The notes: generated by a model not told the origin, from the letters alone. Shown: positions 53,684 to 62,850, counted from the stretch's first letter. The stretch: 64,000 nucleotides of DNA from Lyngbya sp. HA4199-MV5 (GCA_019359375.1 JAHHHL010000026.1:24271-88270), one strand, 5' to 3'. Numbers and translations: made by a program.

Positions 53684-53712
53684 GTTCGCGCAGCGTTCCG
53701 CCTAAGCGGAAG
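53684..53712. repeat. Small dispersed repeat insertion 1 in the polymerase-like gene
   Basis: GTTCGCGCAGCGTTCCGCC plus TAAGCGGAA, with the palindromic TTCCGCCTAAGCGGAA. Taking out 29 bp restores the frame. Related GTTCGCG.AGCGTTGC units are at 62719 and 62835. Confidence 0.6.
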
Positions 53713-53821
53713 TCGTTAACTCAGACAATATTCGTCTCTACCGCAACAGCCACGACCCGGAGCTGAAGAAAACTCGCAATGTCATTTGGATTAACCCCAA
53801 AGATGCTGAGGAATATCATCA

Positions 53822-53883
53822 AAAAACACTCCAGACTCTTGAGGAGTTTCTGATTTTTAAGGAATGGAGTCTGGAGTGTTTTT
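53822..53883. mobile_element. 62-bp inverted-repeat insertion (MITE-like) in the polymerase-like gene
   Basis: AAAAACACTCCAGACTC and its exact complement GAGTCTGGAGTGTTTTT enclose 28 bp. It sits 7 bases before the catalytic DFDGD codons. Removal of 64 bp (53821-53884) restores one frame across the site. Confidence 0.7.
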
Positions 53884-54473
53884 CAGCCAGACTTCGATGG
53901 CGATCAACTCATGGTTAGCCCTGCCAGCCAGTTATCTAACGTTGCCAAAGAAACACTGCGAGCTGGCGAGCCAGGACGATTTGAGGCAGTGAAGCAACGC
54001 CCCAAGCTGGCTTATACCGAAGTTGTCACCGATGATGGTGGTTTGAAGTACCAGAATCTGGCTCAGATTGCGGCGGCAGCGAATCAGAACAAGGTAGGTT
54101 TGGTGGCAACCAACATTGGGCGGGTGCAATCGTCGATGCCGGGGGAAGGGGAGAATGTTGAGCGGTTTGAGCGTCGTCAACGAAAACTGCTTAACCGTTT
54201 GTTTCAAGCACTTCAGGTCGAGGTCGATTCACCCAAAAGTGCAGAACGGTTGGAGGACATCAAGGAGATCGAAGGGGAGAATCTGCTTTCGGATGCAAAA
54301 CGCTGGTCAGAATCTCATCCCAGTCACTTTTTTGACTTTAAGAAGGACGAAGCCTTCGGCACGCTGCGCGAACGCCTCTATCGGAGTTTTGCCATGCCTG
54401 CTGATGCTCCTGGCTCGATCAATGTGCTTGCCAGAGAAGTAGTTAACCCCTTGTGGGAGCCGACCCGCATTTG

Positions 54474-54508
54474 GAGCCGCGTTGGCGTAGCCTGTTCGCA
54501 GAACGTAT
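54474..54508. repeat. Small dispersed repeat insertion 3 in the polymerase-like gene
   Basis: GGAGCCGCGTTGGCGTAGCC then TGTTCGCAGAACGTAT. The frame before (NPLWEPTRI) and after (RHEFRYLFPKDDLSVDALEW) differ by one; the insert length is 34 or 37 bp by inspection. Confidence 0.55.
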
Positions 54509-54793
54509 CGCCACGAGTTCCGCTATCTATTTCCGAAAGATGATTTGTCTGTGGATGCGTTGGAGTGGGCAGAGGAACTGAAAACCCGGTTCCAGCAAGC
54601 CAGGGATGAAATTCAGGAGCGGGTTGGGGAAGACCGGGATGCTTTCAATGAGGAATTGGGCAAGCTTTACGACAGCTATCGGGCTGAAATTAATGAGTTG
54701 TTTCCCGGTGATTGCAATCCTCTCGCTATAAAGATTTCAGTGTGAGAATCTGGGCATTCTAGAGTCGTAAACTCACATAGGGAGAAATCCACA

Positions 54794-55288
54794 ATGTCCA
54801 CGACTCCAATTAGTGCAACGTTGGTACAAGCAGATAGAGAGGCGGTAATGGTGGCGGTGACGACGATTAAAGAAAAGCTGCCATTTTTGATTGATTTGAC
54901 TGCGGACGAGCGTAAGGCTTTACCGAAGATGGGAGATAAGAGTCGGGCGTTTGTCAGTAAGGCGCTGGAGGTGGCGACACAGAACCCGAACTTTTTGCCA
55001 CGATCGTTTGACCTGGAAGAAATGCGGAAGGATGTGCAATTGTTTGAAGCCATGTATCCGATCGTGGTGGCGCTGACGCAGTTGCAGGAATTGGTGGATG
55101 ATACCTGTTTGGCGGCGGGAAGCGAGGCGTATGCAGCAGCGTTGCAGGTATATAACTATGCCAAGGCAAGTGGACAGGGGGCAGGGTTAGATGCGGTGGT
55201 GGGTGAGATGGGGCAACGGTTTGCTCGGAAACCCCGGAAGGCAAAGGTTACAGAGGGAGCAACGCAGCCGCAAGGGGCAACACCATAG
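54794..55288 (+). CDS. Unknown helical protein (164 aa)
   Basis: 164 residues, mainly helical: MVAVTTIKEKLPFLIDLTADERKALPKMGDKSRAFV, then QLFEAMYPIVVALTQLQELVDDT and a basic, alanine/glycine-rich C-terminus. The four-helix look resembles small coat- or tail-associated proteins but no family is recognised. GGGAGAAA precedes the ATG. It follows the polymerase-like gene by 48 bp. Confidence 0.6.
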   Translation: MSTTPISATLVQADREAVMVAVTTIKEKLPFLIDLTADERKALPKMGDKSRAFVSKALEVATQNPNFLPRSFDLEEMRKDVQLFEAMYPIVVALTQLQELVDDTCLAAGSEAYAAALQVYNYAKASGQGAGLDAVVGEMGQRFARKPRKAKVTEGATQPQGATP

Positions 55289-55334
55289 CAAAAAGCCTGA
55301 CCATTTGACTTCTGATGCTGACAATTGAAGCTCA

Positions 55335-55500
55335 GAGCTTTACTTTTGGAGCAAAAAGCTCGACGCTCCGAGTTCTGAGCTTTACTTTTGGAGCAAAAAG
55401 CTTGACGCTCCAGGTTCTGAGCCTAAAGTTTTGTGTTCTAAGGTTAAATCTTTTAAGCTAAAGCTCAATCTGTCAGGGTTTGGGGCTGAAGATTGAGGAT
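55335..55500 (+). repeat. Degenerate 21/42-bp repeats left of the restriction operon
   Basis: GAGCTTTACTTTTGGAGC.. occurs at 55335 and again at 55377, a 42-bp period made of two 21-bp half units, then decays to ~55500. Read as protein the unit is ALLLEQKARRSEF. The minus strand at 62611-62850 has the same family (ATLREQKSEF). No gene in 55289-55616. Confidence 0.6.
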
Positions 55501-55616
55501 AGAAAGTCGATGCTTGAAGGGAAAAGCCTGAATTCTGGGACTTTGGAGCAATTGCCAAGCTGGTACACCAATATGAAAATATAATTTCGGTGGGGTCAAC
55601 GTAGGGAGGTTCGGCA

Positions 55617-57941
55617 ATGAGAAGCATTAACGAGGATGAGGCAGAGCTTCTGATTGAAGAACACCTGCGCGATCGCGGCTGGAAACTGACCGACTTCGAT
55701 GTGACTCGCAAACGCTGGCGTGAAGACCTCGATGGGGAGGAAGCCGATCGAATTTTTCTGTATGAAGGTAAGGTCGTTGCGATTCTCGAAGCGAAGAAAC
55801 CGGGAAAAGATTTGTGGGCGGCGTTGGAACAGGCAAAAGGCTATGCCCGTACTTTCCATAAAAATACAGGTCGGGATGTACCTTTGATTTTTGCTAGTGA
55901 TGGCAAGGTCTTTCTCCGCCAAAACCTGAAAGCTAATACGTTGCCTGAGCGAATTAGTCAGTTTCCAACTCCGGCTGAGTTTGGTGAGCTGTTCAAGCCG
56001 CAAGCAACCGAATTGCATGGTCATTTGCGAGACTATCAGCGAGTTGCTGTCTCCCAAGTCTTAGGAGCAGTGCAGGCAGGGCGACGACGAATGTATCTTC
56101 AAATGGCAACAGGGACGGGCAAAACCATTACAGCAGCGGGCGTGATTGCCAAACTATGGTCGATTGGGCTGTGCCGGAGAGCGTTATTCCTGGTTGATCG
56201 AGATTCTTTGGCGGCTCAAACGGTGAACAAGTTTAAGCATCATCTAGGCGATCATTTCAAGATTGAACGTGCGATCGGGAGCAAGGACGACAAGCATCAG
56301 GATATTTTGGTCAGTACGGTACAACACTTGGCAGCGCGAAATAAGTATCAAGGCTATGAGCCTGACCATTTTAATCTAGTGATTTTGGATGAATGTCATC
56401 GTTCTTACTTTGGCGATTGGTATGGAGTGCTGGAGTACTTTTATCAAGGGGGAGCGGTATTACTCGGATTGACGGCTACCCCTGCGGATAAAGAGAGCGT
56501 GAATACCGATCGCTTCTTTACGGATGCAGGACAGTATCAGGGACCGGTTTACCGCTACTCCATTCGCCAGGGTGAGAACAACCCGGACGTGCCAGAGTGG
56601 GAACGGTTAGCTGAGTGCAGGCATCACAAGCTTTTTACGAACGTGGACTTGGAAGGGGTTCACGATATGGGGTTTGATTTTGAGCCTGAGCAATTAGGTC
56701 GAGCGGTGGATGTACCACAGCGCAATCAACTCATTGCTGAGACGTATTTTGAAGTGGTTGGGAAGAAAGAGCCGACTAAAACGATCGTGTTTGCTGCATC
56801 GATCGCCCATGCCAAAAACCTTCGCTATGCCTTGATTGAGGAATACAACCGCCTGAATCGGTATCCGATGAATGATGCCGCAGCAGAGAAGTTTATTGTC
56901 ACCGTTCACAATCAAGTTCCCAATGCCAGGGAGTTAATTGAAGAATTCCAGAAGCCAACGGATGTAGCCGAACGAAAAGCCATTGTAGAGCAGGCACACA
57001 AAGACCCACAAATGCAGCCACGCCCGATCGTGCTAGTTGGAATCGGTATGTTAGATACCGGGATTGATGCACCAGATGTTGAGATTTTGCTCATGGCGCG
57101 ACCGACAAAATCCAAAATTCTCTATGTTCAGATGAAGGGACGCGGGACACGTAAGTGTAAGGAAACGGGGAAATCGCTTTATCATCTGGTGGATTTTGTC
57201 GATATTACCCGCTTAGAGCCTGTCGTCACAAATGAAACATTAGGCGTAGAAGATGAACCTGTTGAGAAAGAGGAAGAAGAACTGATTAGCCGTGATCGCT
57301 CCGCTTCCGATAACGATGCTGAGGATACAAGCCAGAAACGAGTCAAAAAGGATGAGAGCAATCAGCAGGAAATGGTGATTGCTGATGTTCCAGTACATAT
57401 CGTGTTTTCAGAAACGATTTCGCCCAAAGCATGGGAAGACTTACGGCGACAGGTTGAATCTCAGTTAAGTGCTGGCATGGAGCGCGAAACATGGAAACAT
57501 CGCTTTGCTCAGGCAATTATTTGCTGGCGATATTTTAAAGGCAACACTTCACCGGATCATGCTTTCTTAGCCACCACCGGATTTGATTTGTCTACCCTGC
57601 GAGATCTCTATGGCGAACCCGAAGCGACGCTCGAAGATTTCATTGCAGTGGCAATGGGAGACACAGACTTTGAAACGTTACATCAGCATCAGGATTTTAA
57701 TACCTGGGCAATAGAAAGGGGCTTGAGTAAGGAGAAGCGCGAAATCGTCTTGATGGTATGCGATTTCAAACGGGCAAATCCTCAAATTACGCCCCGTCAA
57801 ATTCTCAAGAGTCAATGGCTGTATCAGATGGGCGGCATGATGACGATCAAAAACCTGTTTGGCAGTTTAGAGAATTTGCTTGCCTTAGTCGATGAAGCGT
57901 TGGCTTTGTCGGTGGGTTTGCCTGTTGTGGAGGAGGGGTAG
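55617..57941 (+). CDS. hsdR: Type I restriction enzyme R subunit
   Basis: 774 residues. N-terminal nuclease domain (about 1-110): EADRIFLYEGKVVAILEAKKPG with the Asp..Glu-x-Lys site. Superfamily 2 translocase follows: Walker A QMATGTGKT (about 158-166), DECHR box (Walker B), LLGLTATP (motif III), and MKGRGTRKC (motif VI). This is the EcoEI/EcoR124-like R subunit that cuts unmodified DNA after translocation. GGGAGG precedes the ATG. The next gene starts the base after its stop. Confidence 0.92.
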   Translation: MRSINEDEAELLIEEHLRDRGWKLTDFDVTRKRWREDLDGEEADRIFLYEGKVVAILEAKKPGKDLWAALEQAKGYARTFHKNTGRDVPLIFASDGKVFLRQNLKANTLPERISQFPTPAEFGELFKPQATELHGHLRDYQRVAVSQVLGAVQAGRRRMYLQMATGTGKTITAAGVIAKLWSIGLCRRALFLVDRDSLAAQTVNKFKHHLGDHFKIERAIGSKDDKHQDILVSTVQHLAARNKYQGYEPDHFNLVILDECHRSYFGDWYGVLEYFYQGGAVLLGLTATPADKESVNTDRFFTDAGQYQGPVYRYSIRQGENNPDVPEWERLAECRHHKLFTNVDLEGVHDMGFDFEPEQLGRAVDVPQRNQLIAETYFEVVGKKEPTKTIVFAASIAHAKNLRYALIEEYNRLNRYPMNDAAAEKFIVTVHNQVPNARELIEEFQKPTDVAERKAIVEQAHKDPQMQPRPIVLVGIGMLDTGIDAPDVEILLMARPTKSKILYVQMKGRGTRKCKETGKSLYHLVDFVDITRLEPVVTNETLGVEDEPVEKEEEELISRDRSASDNDAEDTSQKRVKKDESNQQEMVIADVPVHIVFSETISPKAWEDLRRQVESQLSAGMERETWKHRFAQAIICWRYFKGNTSPDHAFLATTGFDLSTLRDLYGEPEATLEDFIAVAMGDTDFETLHQHQDFNTWAIERGLSKEKREIVLMVCDFKRANPQITPRQILKSQWLYQMGGMMTIKNLFGSLENLLALVDEALALSVGLPVVEEG

Positions 57942-58415
57942 ATGCCGAGAGAACCCTATTATGGCGATCGCAGTGAAAACTGGACACCTCCAGACTTTAA
58001 CCAGTTTGGGGATGAGCTTTGGGAAATTGCCAATGTCTTTCGAGATGATGCCATCGTTTCAATTGATCGGTTGGAGATCTTCAGCTTGTTTTTGTTTCTC
58101 AAGTTATGGGACGAAATTGAACTGGAGTACGAAGAGGAAGTTGGCAGCTTACCAGAAGATGAGCAACTGATTCCCGATAAATATCGGTTTCACAAATGGG
58201 CAAATGATCCGGATACCTATGCGAAGCAACTGGGCTTTGATGATTCGATCGCGTTCTGTCGTCAAATGTTTGAAGACCTGGCAAACCGACGCTCTAAACA
58301 CCAGGTTGCTGGTGACTTGCGGCGGTTGTTTAAGGACACCATTTTCCCACTCCGTTCTAGCCCAACCCTACGTGCCCTGGCTTCTAAACTTGCAGAATTG
58401 AACCTGCGGCAATGA
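57942..58415 (+). CDS. hsdM: Type I methyltransferase, N-terminal part
   Basis: 157 residues equal to the HsdM_N helical domain: FGDELWEIANVFRDDAIVSIDRLEIFSLFLFLKLWDE then LFKDTIFPLRSSPTLRALASKLAELNLR. It stops with TGA inside ATGACT, where the catalytic part begins in the next frame. HsdM is usually one polypeptide of 480-560 residues, which the two parts add up to. Confidence 0.85.
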   Translation: MPREPYYGDRSENWTPPDFNQFGDELWEIANVFRDDAIVSIDRLEIFSLFLFLKLWDEIELEYEEEVGSLPEDEQLIPDKYRFHKWANDPDTYAKQLGFDDSIAFCRQMFEDLANRRSKHQVAGDLRRLFKDTIFPLRSSPTLRALASKLAELNLRQ

Positions 58416-59623
58416 CTCAGGGCATGGAACCGGGTGGAGAGCGGTATGACGTGTTTGGGCGGGCATATGAGTATCTACTGCAACGGTTTTCCCAAAATAA
58501 AGAGTTTGCTGAATATTTCACGCCTCGCCATATTGTCGATCGCATTGTGCAAATCATTGATCCACAAATTGGAGAACGGATCTATGACCCGGCTTGCGGA
58601 ACGGGAGGCTTTGTTGTCCGAGCGTTTGAGTGGGTGCGTTCGCAAATTTATCGATCGCGTCGATCCTATGACGAGAAAGAGAACCTGGTACGGGATCTCA
58701 AATCGAAACAACTACATGGCGTAGAATTCATTCCGCTGGTGTTCAAGCTGGCATTGATGAACATGATTCTGCACCAGGACGGATCAAGCCAATTGCGCTG
58801 CGATGACAGTCTTTCCAGTAAGGCACAGAGTATTGCAGATAGCGAAAAGTTTGAGGTGATTCTGGCAAATCCACCGTTTGGACCAACCAAACAAGAGCGG
58901 ATCGCGGCGTTTGAGTTTCACATCAAACTGTATGAGGCATTGTTTATTCAGCACATGATGACTGCCCTCAAGCCTGGAGGACGGGCAGGTGTGGTGTTAA
59001 AGGAAGGCTTGCTGTTTGACTCCAAGAAAATGCTTCGCAAGATTTGCAGCAAGTTGGTTGAACAGTTTGAAGTGCTGGCAGTGATTAGTTTGCCGAATGG
59101 CGTGTTTAACCCCTACAGCGGTGCCAAAACCAGTGTGATCATTTTCCGCCGTCCGTTGGGGCGCGAGGATGTGCGGACATCAAAGGTTTGGTTTTATCGG
59201 GTTGAGAGTGATGGACGAGATTTAGGAGCAACGCGGCGCAAGCTGCCAGACTTTAAAACGGATGGCGACTTGAAGGATATGGTGGAGAAATTTCCCTACC
59301 GCTGGCAACATCAGCCCGACAATGGCGGAGTCCGGGCAGTTTTGAAGTCGGATGATCTGAAGACGTTTGAAAGTGCAAAATCCTGGTGGGCAACGCTGGA
59401 AGACATTCGCAAAACCGACTATAACCTCACGGCTGGGCGTTATTGCCCCCATCAGGCAGCAGCTATAGAACACGAAAAGCCTGCTGTTTTGATCAACCGT
59501 TTGATGGAATTGGAGGATGAAATTAAGCGCGATCTGGAAGATTTGCTGACGCTGGTGACAGTGCCAACCACACCGGAAGGTTTAAAGGGTTCGTTTCCAT
59601 TTCTCGCACCAAGAGACGAATAG
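58412..59623 (+). CDS. hsdM: Type I methyltransferase, catalytic part
   Basis: 403 residues. Begins MTQGMEPGGERYDVFGRAYEYLL, then the motif X segment EYFTPRHIVDRIVQI, motif I DPACGTGGF and motif IV ANPPFG. N6-adenine methylation of the HsdS target. A four-base ATGA overlap with the N-terminal part suggests either natural splitting with translational coupling or a one-base loss (CGGGCAATG to CGGCAATG) in a single gene. Confidence 0.88.
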   Translation: MTQGMEPGGERYDVFGRAYEYLLQRFSQNKEFAEYFTPRHIVDRIVQIIDPQIGERIYDPACGTGGFVVRAFEWVRSQIYRSRRSYDEKENLVRDLKSKQLHGVEFIPLVFKLALMNMILHQDGSSQLRCDDSLSSKAQSIADSEKFEVILANPPFGPTKQERIAAFEFHIKLYEALFIQHMMTALKPGGRAGVVLKEGLLFDSKKMLRKICSKLVEQFEVLAVISLPNGVFNPYSGAKTSVIIFRRPLGREDVRTSKVWFYRVESDGRDLGATRRKLPDFKTDGDLKDMVEKFPYRWQHQPDNGGVRAVLKSDDLKTFESAKSWWATLEDIRKTDYNLTAGRYCPHQAAAIEHEKPAVLINRLMELEDEIKRDLEDLLTLVTVPTTPEGLKGSFPFLAPRDE

Positions 59624-59629
59624 TGTGTA

Positions 59630-60775
59630 ATGCCTACCGTAACGCAACAACTGCAAACGCTCTTGCAATCTGGTTCTGGGAGCAAGCCCAAGATCGGTAT
59701 GGATACCAATTGTGTGCAGTATTACCTGGCTGGGGTAAAGCCCTGGGCTGATTGTTTAGACCCGATCTTTCAAGCAGGTTCTAACGGGGACGCAGAGCTA
59801 TACATCAGCACGGTTGTTGCCTCAGAAATCTTGGCTCATGCTCATTTTGATGCCCGCACAAATTCGGGGTCTGATCCAGAGCTTTCGTTGATGGCAACGT
59901 TACGCCGCAACTTCAAAGACATCCTGGCAGTGAATGAAGACATTGCTAAAGCATCGGGACGGTTACGAGCCAGCTATATCCCCGGTGGCAAACTCAGCCT
60001 GAAAACACCGGATGTTTTAATTGGTGCCACCAGTGTAGCCAATGCCCACTCATTGCTGATCACCAATGACTATCAATTGATGCAAGCCATATCCGGCATC
60101 AGTTGCATTTATCTCAAAGATGTGGCGTTGGAATGGCTGGAGCAAACGTTTCTGCCAGCTTGCATGGTTGATCCAACTCCGGTTGTGGCAACAAAAGTCT
60201 CTTCCGGGTTATCTAGTGGTGTCAGTCTGGCTTCTGAACTTTGCTCCATCAAGCCAGAGGCAACGGCACAGTGGGGTTGCATTCTGACGGATGCCTTTGT
60301 CACCGCTGCTGCATTGAATGAGCCTTGTTTGTTTCTGCTGCTAATTCAGAACAGTGCAAGCACCAGTGAAATCCAAGAAGTGTTGCTTTGGCATGATGGA
60401 TTGACCACTGCCCGACCGATTAGCCGCACCATCAAACATCTGAAGGAGTTCATGGAGTGGAACCGAGACAGAAGCACGGGAAGTATCAGCGTCAATCCTG
60501 ACAAAGAAATCTATGCGTTCTGCTTCACCTCCCTGAATCGAGAAACCATTCGTCAGACCCAACCCAACTTCAATTCCAGAAGTGTTCACCAAAAGCAAAC
60601 AGCGATCTGGAACAACTACCTGACTCCCTTCTGGCACTTCCGCGACCTACTAAATCTGCCCCAAATCACCTGGATGCTGTGTGAGGATGGAGTCGCCCGT
60701 AAATTAGATAGCACTGTTACGCTCACCTTTCTTGACCAGGCGAAAAATGTTCTCGGTTGGAAGGAGGAGAGATGA
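59630..60775 (+). CDS. PIN-domain protein within the type I restriction operon
   Basis: 381 residues. N-terminal PIN-type domain (about 20-165): IGMDTNCVQYYL (first Asp), VVASEILAHAHF (Glu), and LKTPDVLIGATSVANAHSLLITND (two Asp). The C-terminal ~210 residues are unknown. It lies between hsdM and hsdS with a 6-base gap before and an ATGA overlap after, so it is co-translated with hsdS. A second-line RNA-cutting activity tied to restriction is a reasonable idea; not demonstrated. Confidence 0.75.
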   Translation: MPTVTQQLQTLLQSGSGSKPKIGMDTNCVQYYLAGVKPWADCLDPIFQAGSNGDAELYISTVVASEILAHAHFDARTNSGSDPELSLMATLRRNFKDILAVNEDIAKASGRLRASYIPGGKLSLKTPDVLIGATSVANAHSLLITNDYQLMQAISGISCIYLKDVALEWLEQTFLPACMVDPTPVVATKVSSGLSSGVSLASELCSIKPEATAQWGCILTDAFVTAAALNEPCLFLLLIQNSASTSEIQEVLLWHDGLTTARPISRTIKHLKEFMEWNRDRSTGSISVNPDKEIYAFCFTSLNRETIRQTQPNFNSRSVHQKQTAIWNNYLTPFWHFRDLLNLPQITWMLCEDGVARKLDSTVTLTFLDQAKNVLGWKEER

Positions 60776-62556
60776 GTACGAGAAGCCAATTACCTGAAGG
60801 TTGGAGGTGGTTTAGACTCGGCGATAGAAACATTGCTGAGATTTCGGCTGGAGGAACACCAAAAAGAAGTGTTCATCGTTACTTTGAGGGAAATATTCCT
60901 TGGGCAAAGATAGGTGATTTAACAAATTCAGTGAAGTATATCTCAGATACAGAAGAGAAAATTAGTGAAGAAGCAATTGAAAATAGCAATGCCAAGATTT
61001 TCCCAAAAGGAACTGTTCTTGTATCTATGTACGGTTCAATTGGGAAATCCGCTATTGCTGCTGTTCCAATTGCTACAAATCAAGCGATAGTTGGTATTCA
61101 AGTTATTACTCAAGATTTGCTTCCAGTATTTATCTATTATTTTTTCATTCTAACTCAGCCACGTCTTGAGTTGATTGGTCGTGGCGCAACCCAAAACAAT
61201 ATTAATGCTGGACATATTAAAGAATTAGAGATTCCTGTACCGCCGTTGCCAGTGCAAGAGCGGATTGTGCAAATTCTGCGGAAGGCAGATGAGATTCGTC
61301 ACAAGCGGCAGGAAGCGGTGGCGATAGCTGACTCTACGATCTTGTCAATCTTCAATGAAATGTTTAGCGGTGAGGTTGGAACAGTAGAGCACCTAGGAAA
61401 ACACTTAAAAGAAACAAAATACGGAACATCTCAAAAACTTAATTTGCTTGAAGAAGGCTATCCAGTTCTGCGTATTCCAAATGTTGTCGAAGGAGAGGTT
61501 AATACACATGAGTTGAAACATCTTGAGGTAGACGAAGACGAACGAGACAGGCTGTTATTGGAGAAAGGCGATATTTTACTTGTCAGAACTAATGGCAACA
61601 AAAATTATGTCGGTCGCTGTGCCGTGTTTGATCTGGAAGGCGAATATCTATTTGCCTCCTATCTCATTCGGCTTCGAGTCAATCAAGCAACTTTGAATCC
61701 ATATTTCCTTACTTTTTTCCTAAACACCTCAGGAGGTCGTAGAGAAATCGATCAAAAAACTAGAACCTCAGCAGGGCAATACAACATTAATACTGAAAAT
61801 ATACGCTCGATTCAAGCTCTTATTCCATCACTTAAGTTACAGAAAGACTTTGTTATGCAATTAGAGCAGTGGAAAGCATCTAAACAAAGGCTAACCTCTG
61901 GCTATGAGGAAGCTAATGGAATTTTTAGTTCTCTACTTTCTCAATCTTTTACAGGTGAACTCACTGGCGAATGGGAAACTGCTAATGCTGACCTGATTGC
62001 TGCCAAACAGCGCTACAGCGATCGCCTGCCCCGCCTCGTGCTACTCTCCTTTTTGCGAGACAAAATCCACCGTTCTCAACAAGCCGATGCCACAGTCTTA
62101 GTCACTGCACTGATGAAATATCTCTTCCTGTTTCAGATGGAAGGCGCGGCACAGCGTAGACTCTACCAATTCATTCCCTATCATTACGGTCCCTTTGCCA
62201 AAGAGCTTTATCCTGACCTGGAAGCTTTACAGGAAGAGGGCTTGCTTACCGTAGATAATGGCGACGAAACAAAAACCCATCTTTCCTTAACCAATCCTGA
62301 AGCCGTGGAGCAGACCTTAGCAGACCTCACCCACGACCTCGACCCGGAAATCACCAATCTCCTGACCGAAGACTTCACCGCAATGCAGGCAGACATCACC
62401 ACCATCCTCAATACCTACGGCGCTTTAGACCACAACACTCTTCTAACAACGGTCTACGAAAAATATCCCGCCTATGCCCAACGTAGTAAAGTGAAAAACC
62501 GCCGCCGTACTGCTAAATCGAGTCATGATGCCGAATCACAGGACAATGAAGCTTAG
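60772..62556 (+). CDS. hsdS: Type I specificity subunit with an extra C-terminal domain
   Basis: 594 residues. Target domain 1 (about 1-155; ISAGGTPKR, then IPWAKIGDL), conserved helix 1 (IPVPPLPVQERIVQILRKADEIR), target domain 2 (about 205-355), conserved helix 2. From ~405 a further ~190 residues follow: YQFIPYHYGPFAKELYPDL then LQEEGLL, a winged-helix-like segment seen in Panacea/DUF4065-like and similar proteins. Normal HsdS ends near 400. GGAGGAGAG precedes the ATG. Confidence 0.88.
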   Translation: MSTRSQLPEGWRWFRLGDRNIAEISAGGTPKRSVHRYFEGNIPWAKIGDLTNSVKYISDTEEKISEEAIENSNAKIFPKGTVLVSMYGSIGKSAIAAVPIATNQAIVGIQVITQDLLPVFIYYFFILTQPRLELIGRGATQNNINAGHIKELEIPVPPLPVQERIVQILRKADEIRHKRQEAVAIADSTILSIFNEMFSGEVGTVEHLGKHLKETKYGTSQKLNLLEEGYPVLRIPNVVEGEVNTHELKHLEVDEDERDRLLLEKGDILLVRTNGNKNYVGRCAVFDLEGEYLFASYLIRLRVNQATLNPYFLTFFLNTSGGRREIDQKTRTSAGQYNINTENIRSIQALIPSLKLQKDFVMQLEQWKASKQRLTSGYEEANGIFSSLLSQSFTGELTGEWETANADLIAAKQRYSDRLPRLVLLSFLRDKIHRSQQADATVLVTALMKYLFLFQMEGAAQRRLYQFIPYHYGPFAKELYPDLEALQEEGLLTVDNGDETKTHLSLTNPEAVEQTLADLTHDLDPEITNLLTEDFTAMQADITTILNTYGALDHNTLLTTVYEKYPAYAQRSKVKNRRRTAKSSHDAESQDNEA

Positions 62557-62610
62557 CAGAGGAGCGATTCCTTCGGAGAGCTTCGCTAACGCCCTCCCAC
62601 CCTCACCATT

Positions 62611-62850
62611 TCACCTCAGAGCACGAAACTCCGAGTTCAGAACACAAATTTTGGACTTCCGAACACGGGACTTCGACTTTTGAACTTCAACATCCGAGCT
62701 TGAAAGGTGAAACTCGGACTTCTGTTCGCGGAGCGTTGCTTGCAATACACGAAACTTCGACCTTTTAACTTCAAACTTTGACCTCAGAACCGCAACCGTC
62801 AGCCTCAAAGCTTGAAACGTGAGTCTTTGTTCGCGAAGCGTTGCTTGCAA
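62611..62850 (-). repeat. Degenerate 21-bp repeats right of the restriction operon
   Basis: On the minus strand the unit encodes VxRSKFx heptads: VLRSKFEVKRSKFRVLQ, VQKSKSRVRKSKICVLNSEF. A coding open frame results, but it is the consequence of the repeat. Two GTTCGCG.AGCGTTGCTTGC units lie at 62719 and 62835. The family matches the repeats at 55335-55500 in opposite orientation. Confidence 0.6.

Larger units (their letters stand above)
52459..54745 (+). pseudogene. RdRP/YonO-like RNA polymerase gene broken by three repeat insertions
   Basis: Three frames join into one protein of about 720 residues. The first barrel is suggested by GDCHGKISSQLARQLGG (150-166), FQFRF and SFLSKGTLLPD, the pattern of eukaryotic RdRP-type enzymes. 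The second holds the catalytic DFDGDQLMV (53890-53904), which matches DFDGD of RNA polymerase beta' and its single-chain relatives. A segment VNSDNIRLYRN..WINPKDAEEYH precedes it. Insertions at ~53684-53712 (29 bp), ~53821-53884 (64 bp) and ~54474-54508 each shift the frame. All catalytic residues are readable once these are removed. Family assignment rests on motifs only. Confidence 0.6.

Noticed and set aside
62611..62850. 79-residue heptad-repeat protein as a real gene
   Set aside because: Codons follow a degenerate 21-bp DNA repeat with dispersed-repeat insertions; no ribosome site, start inside the repeat.
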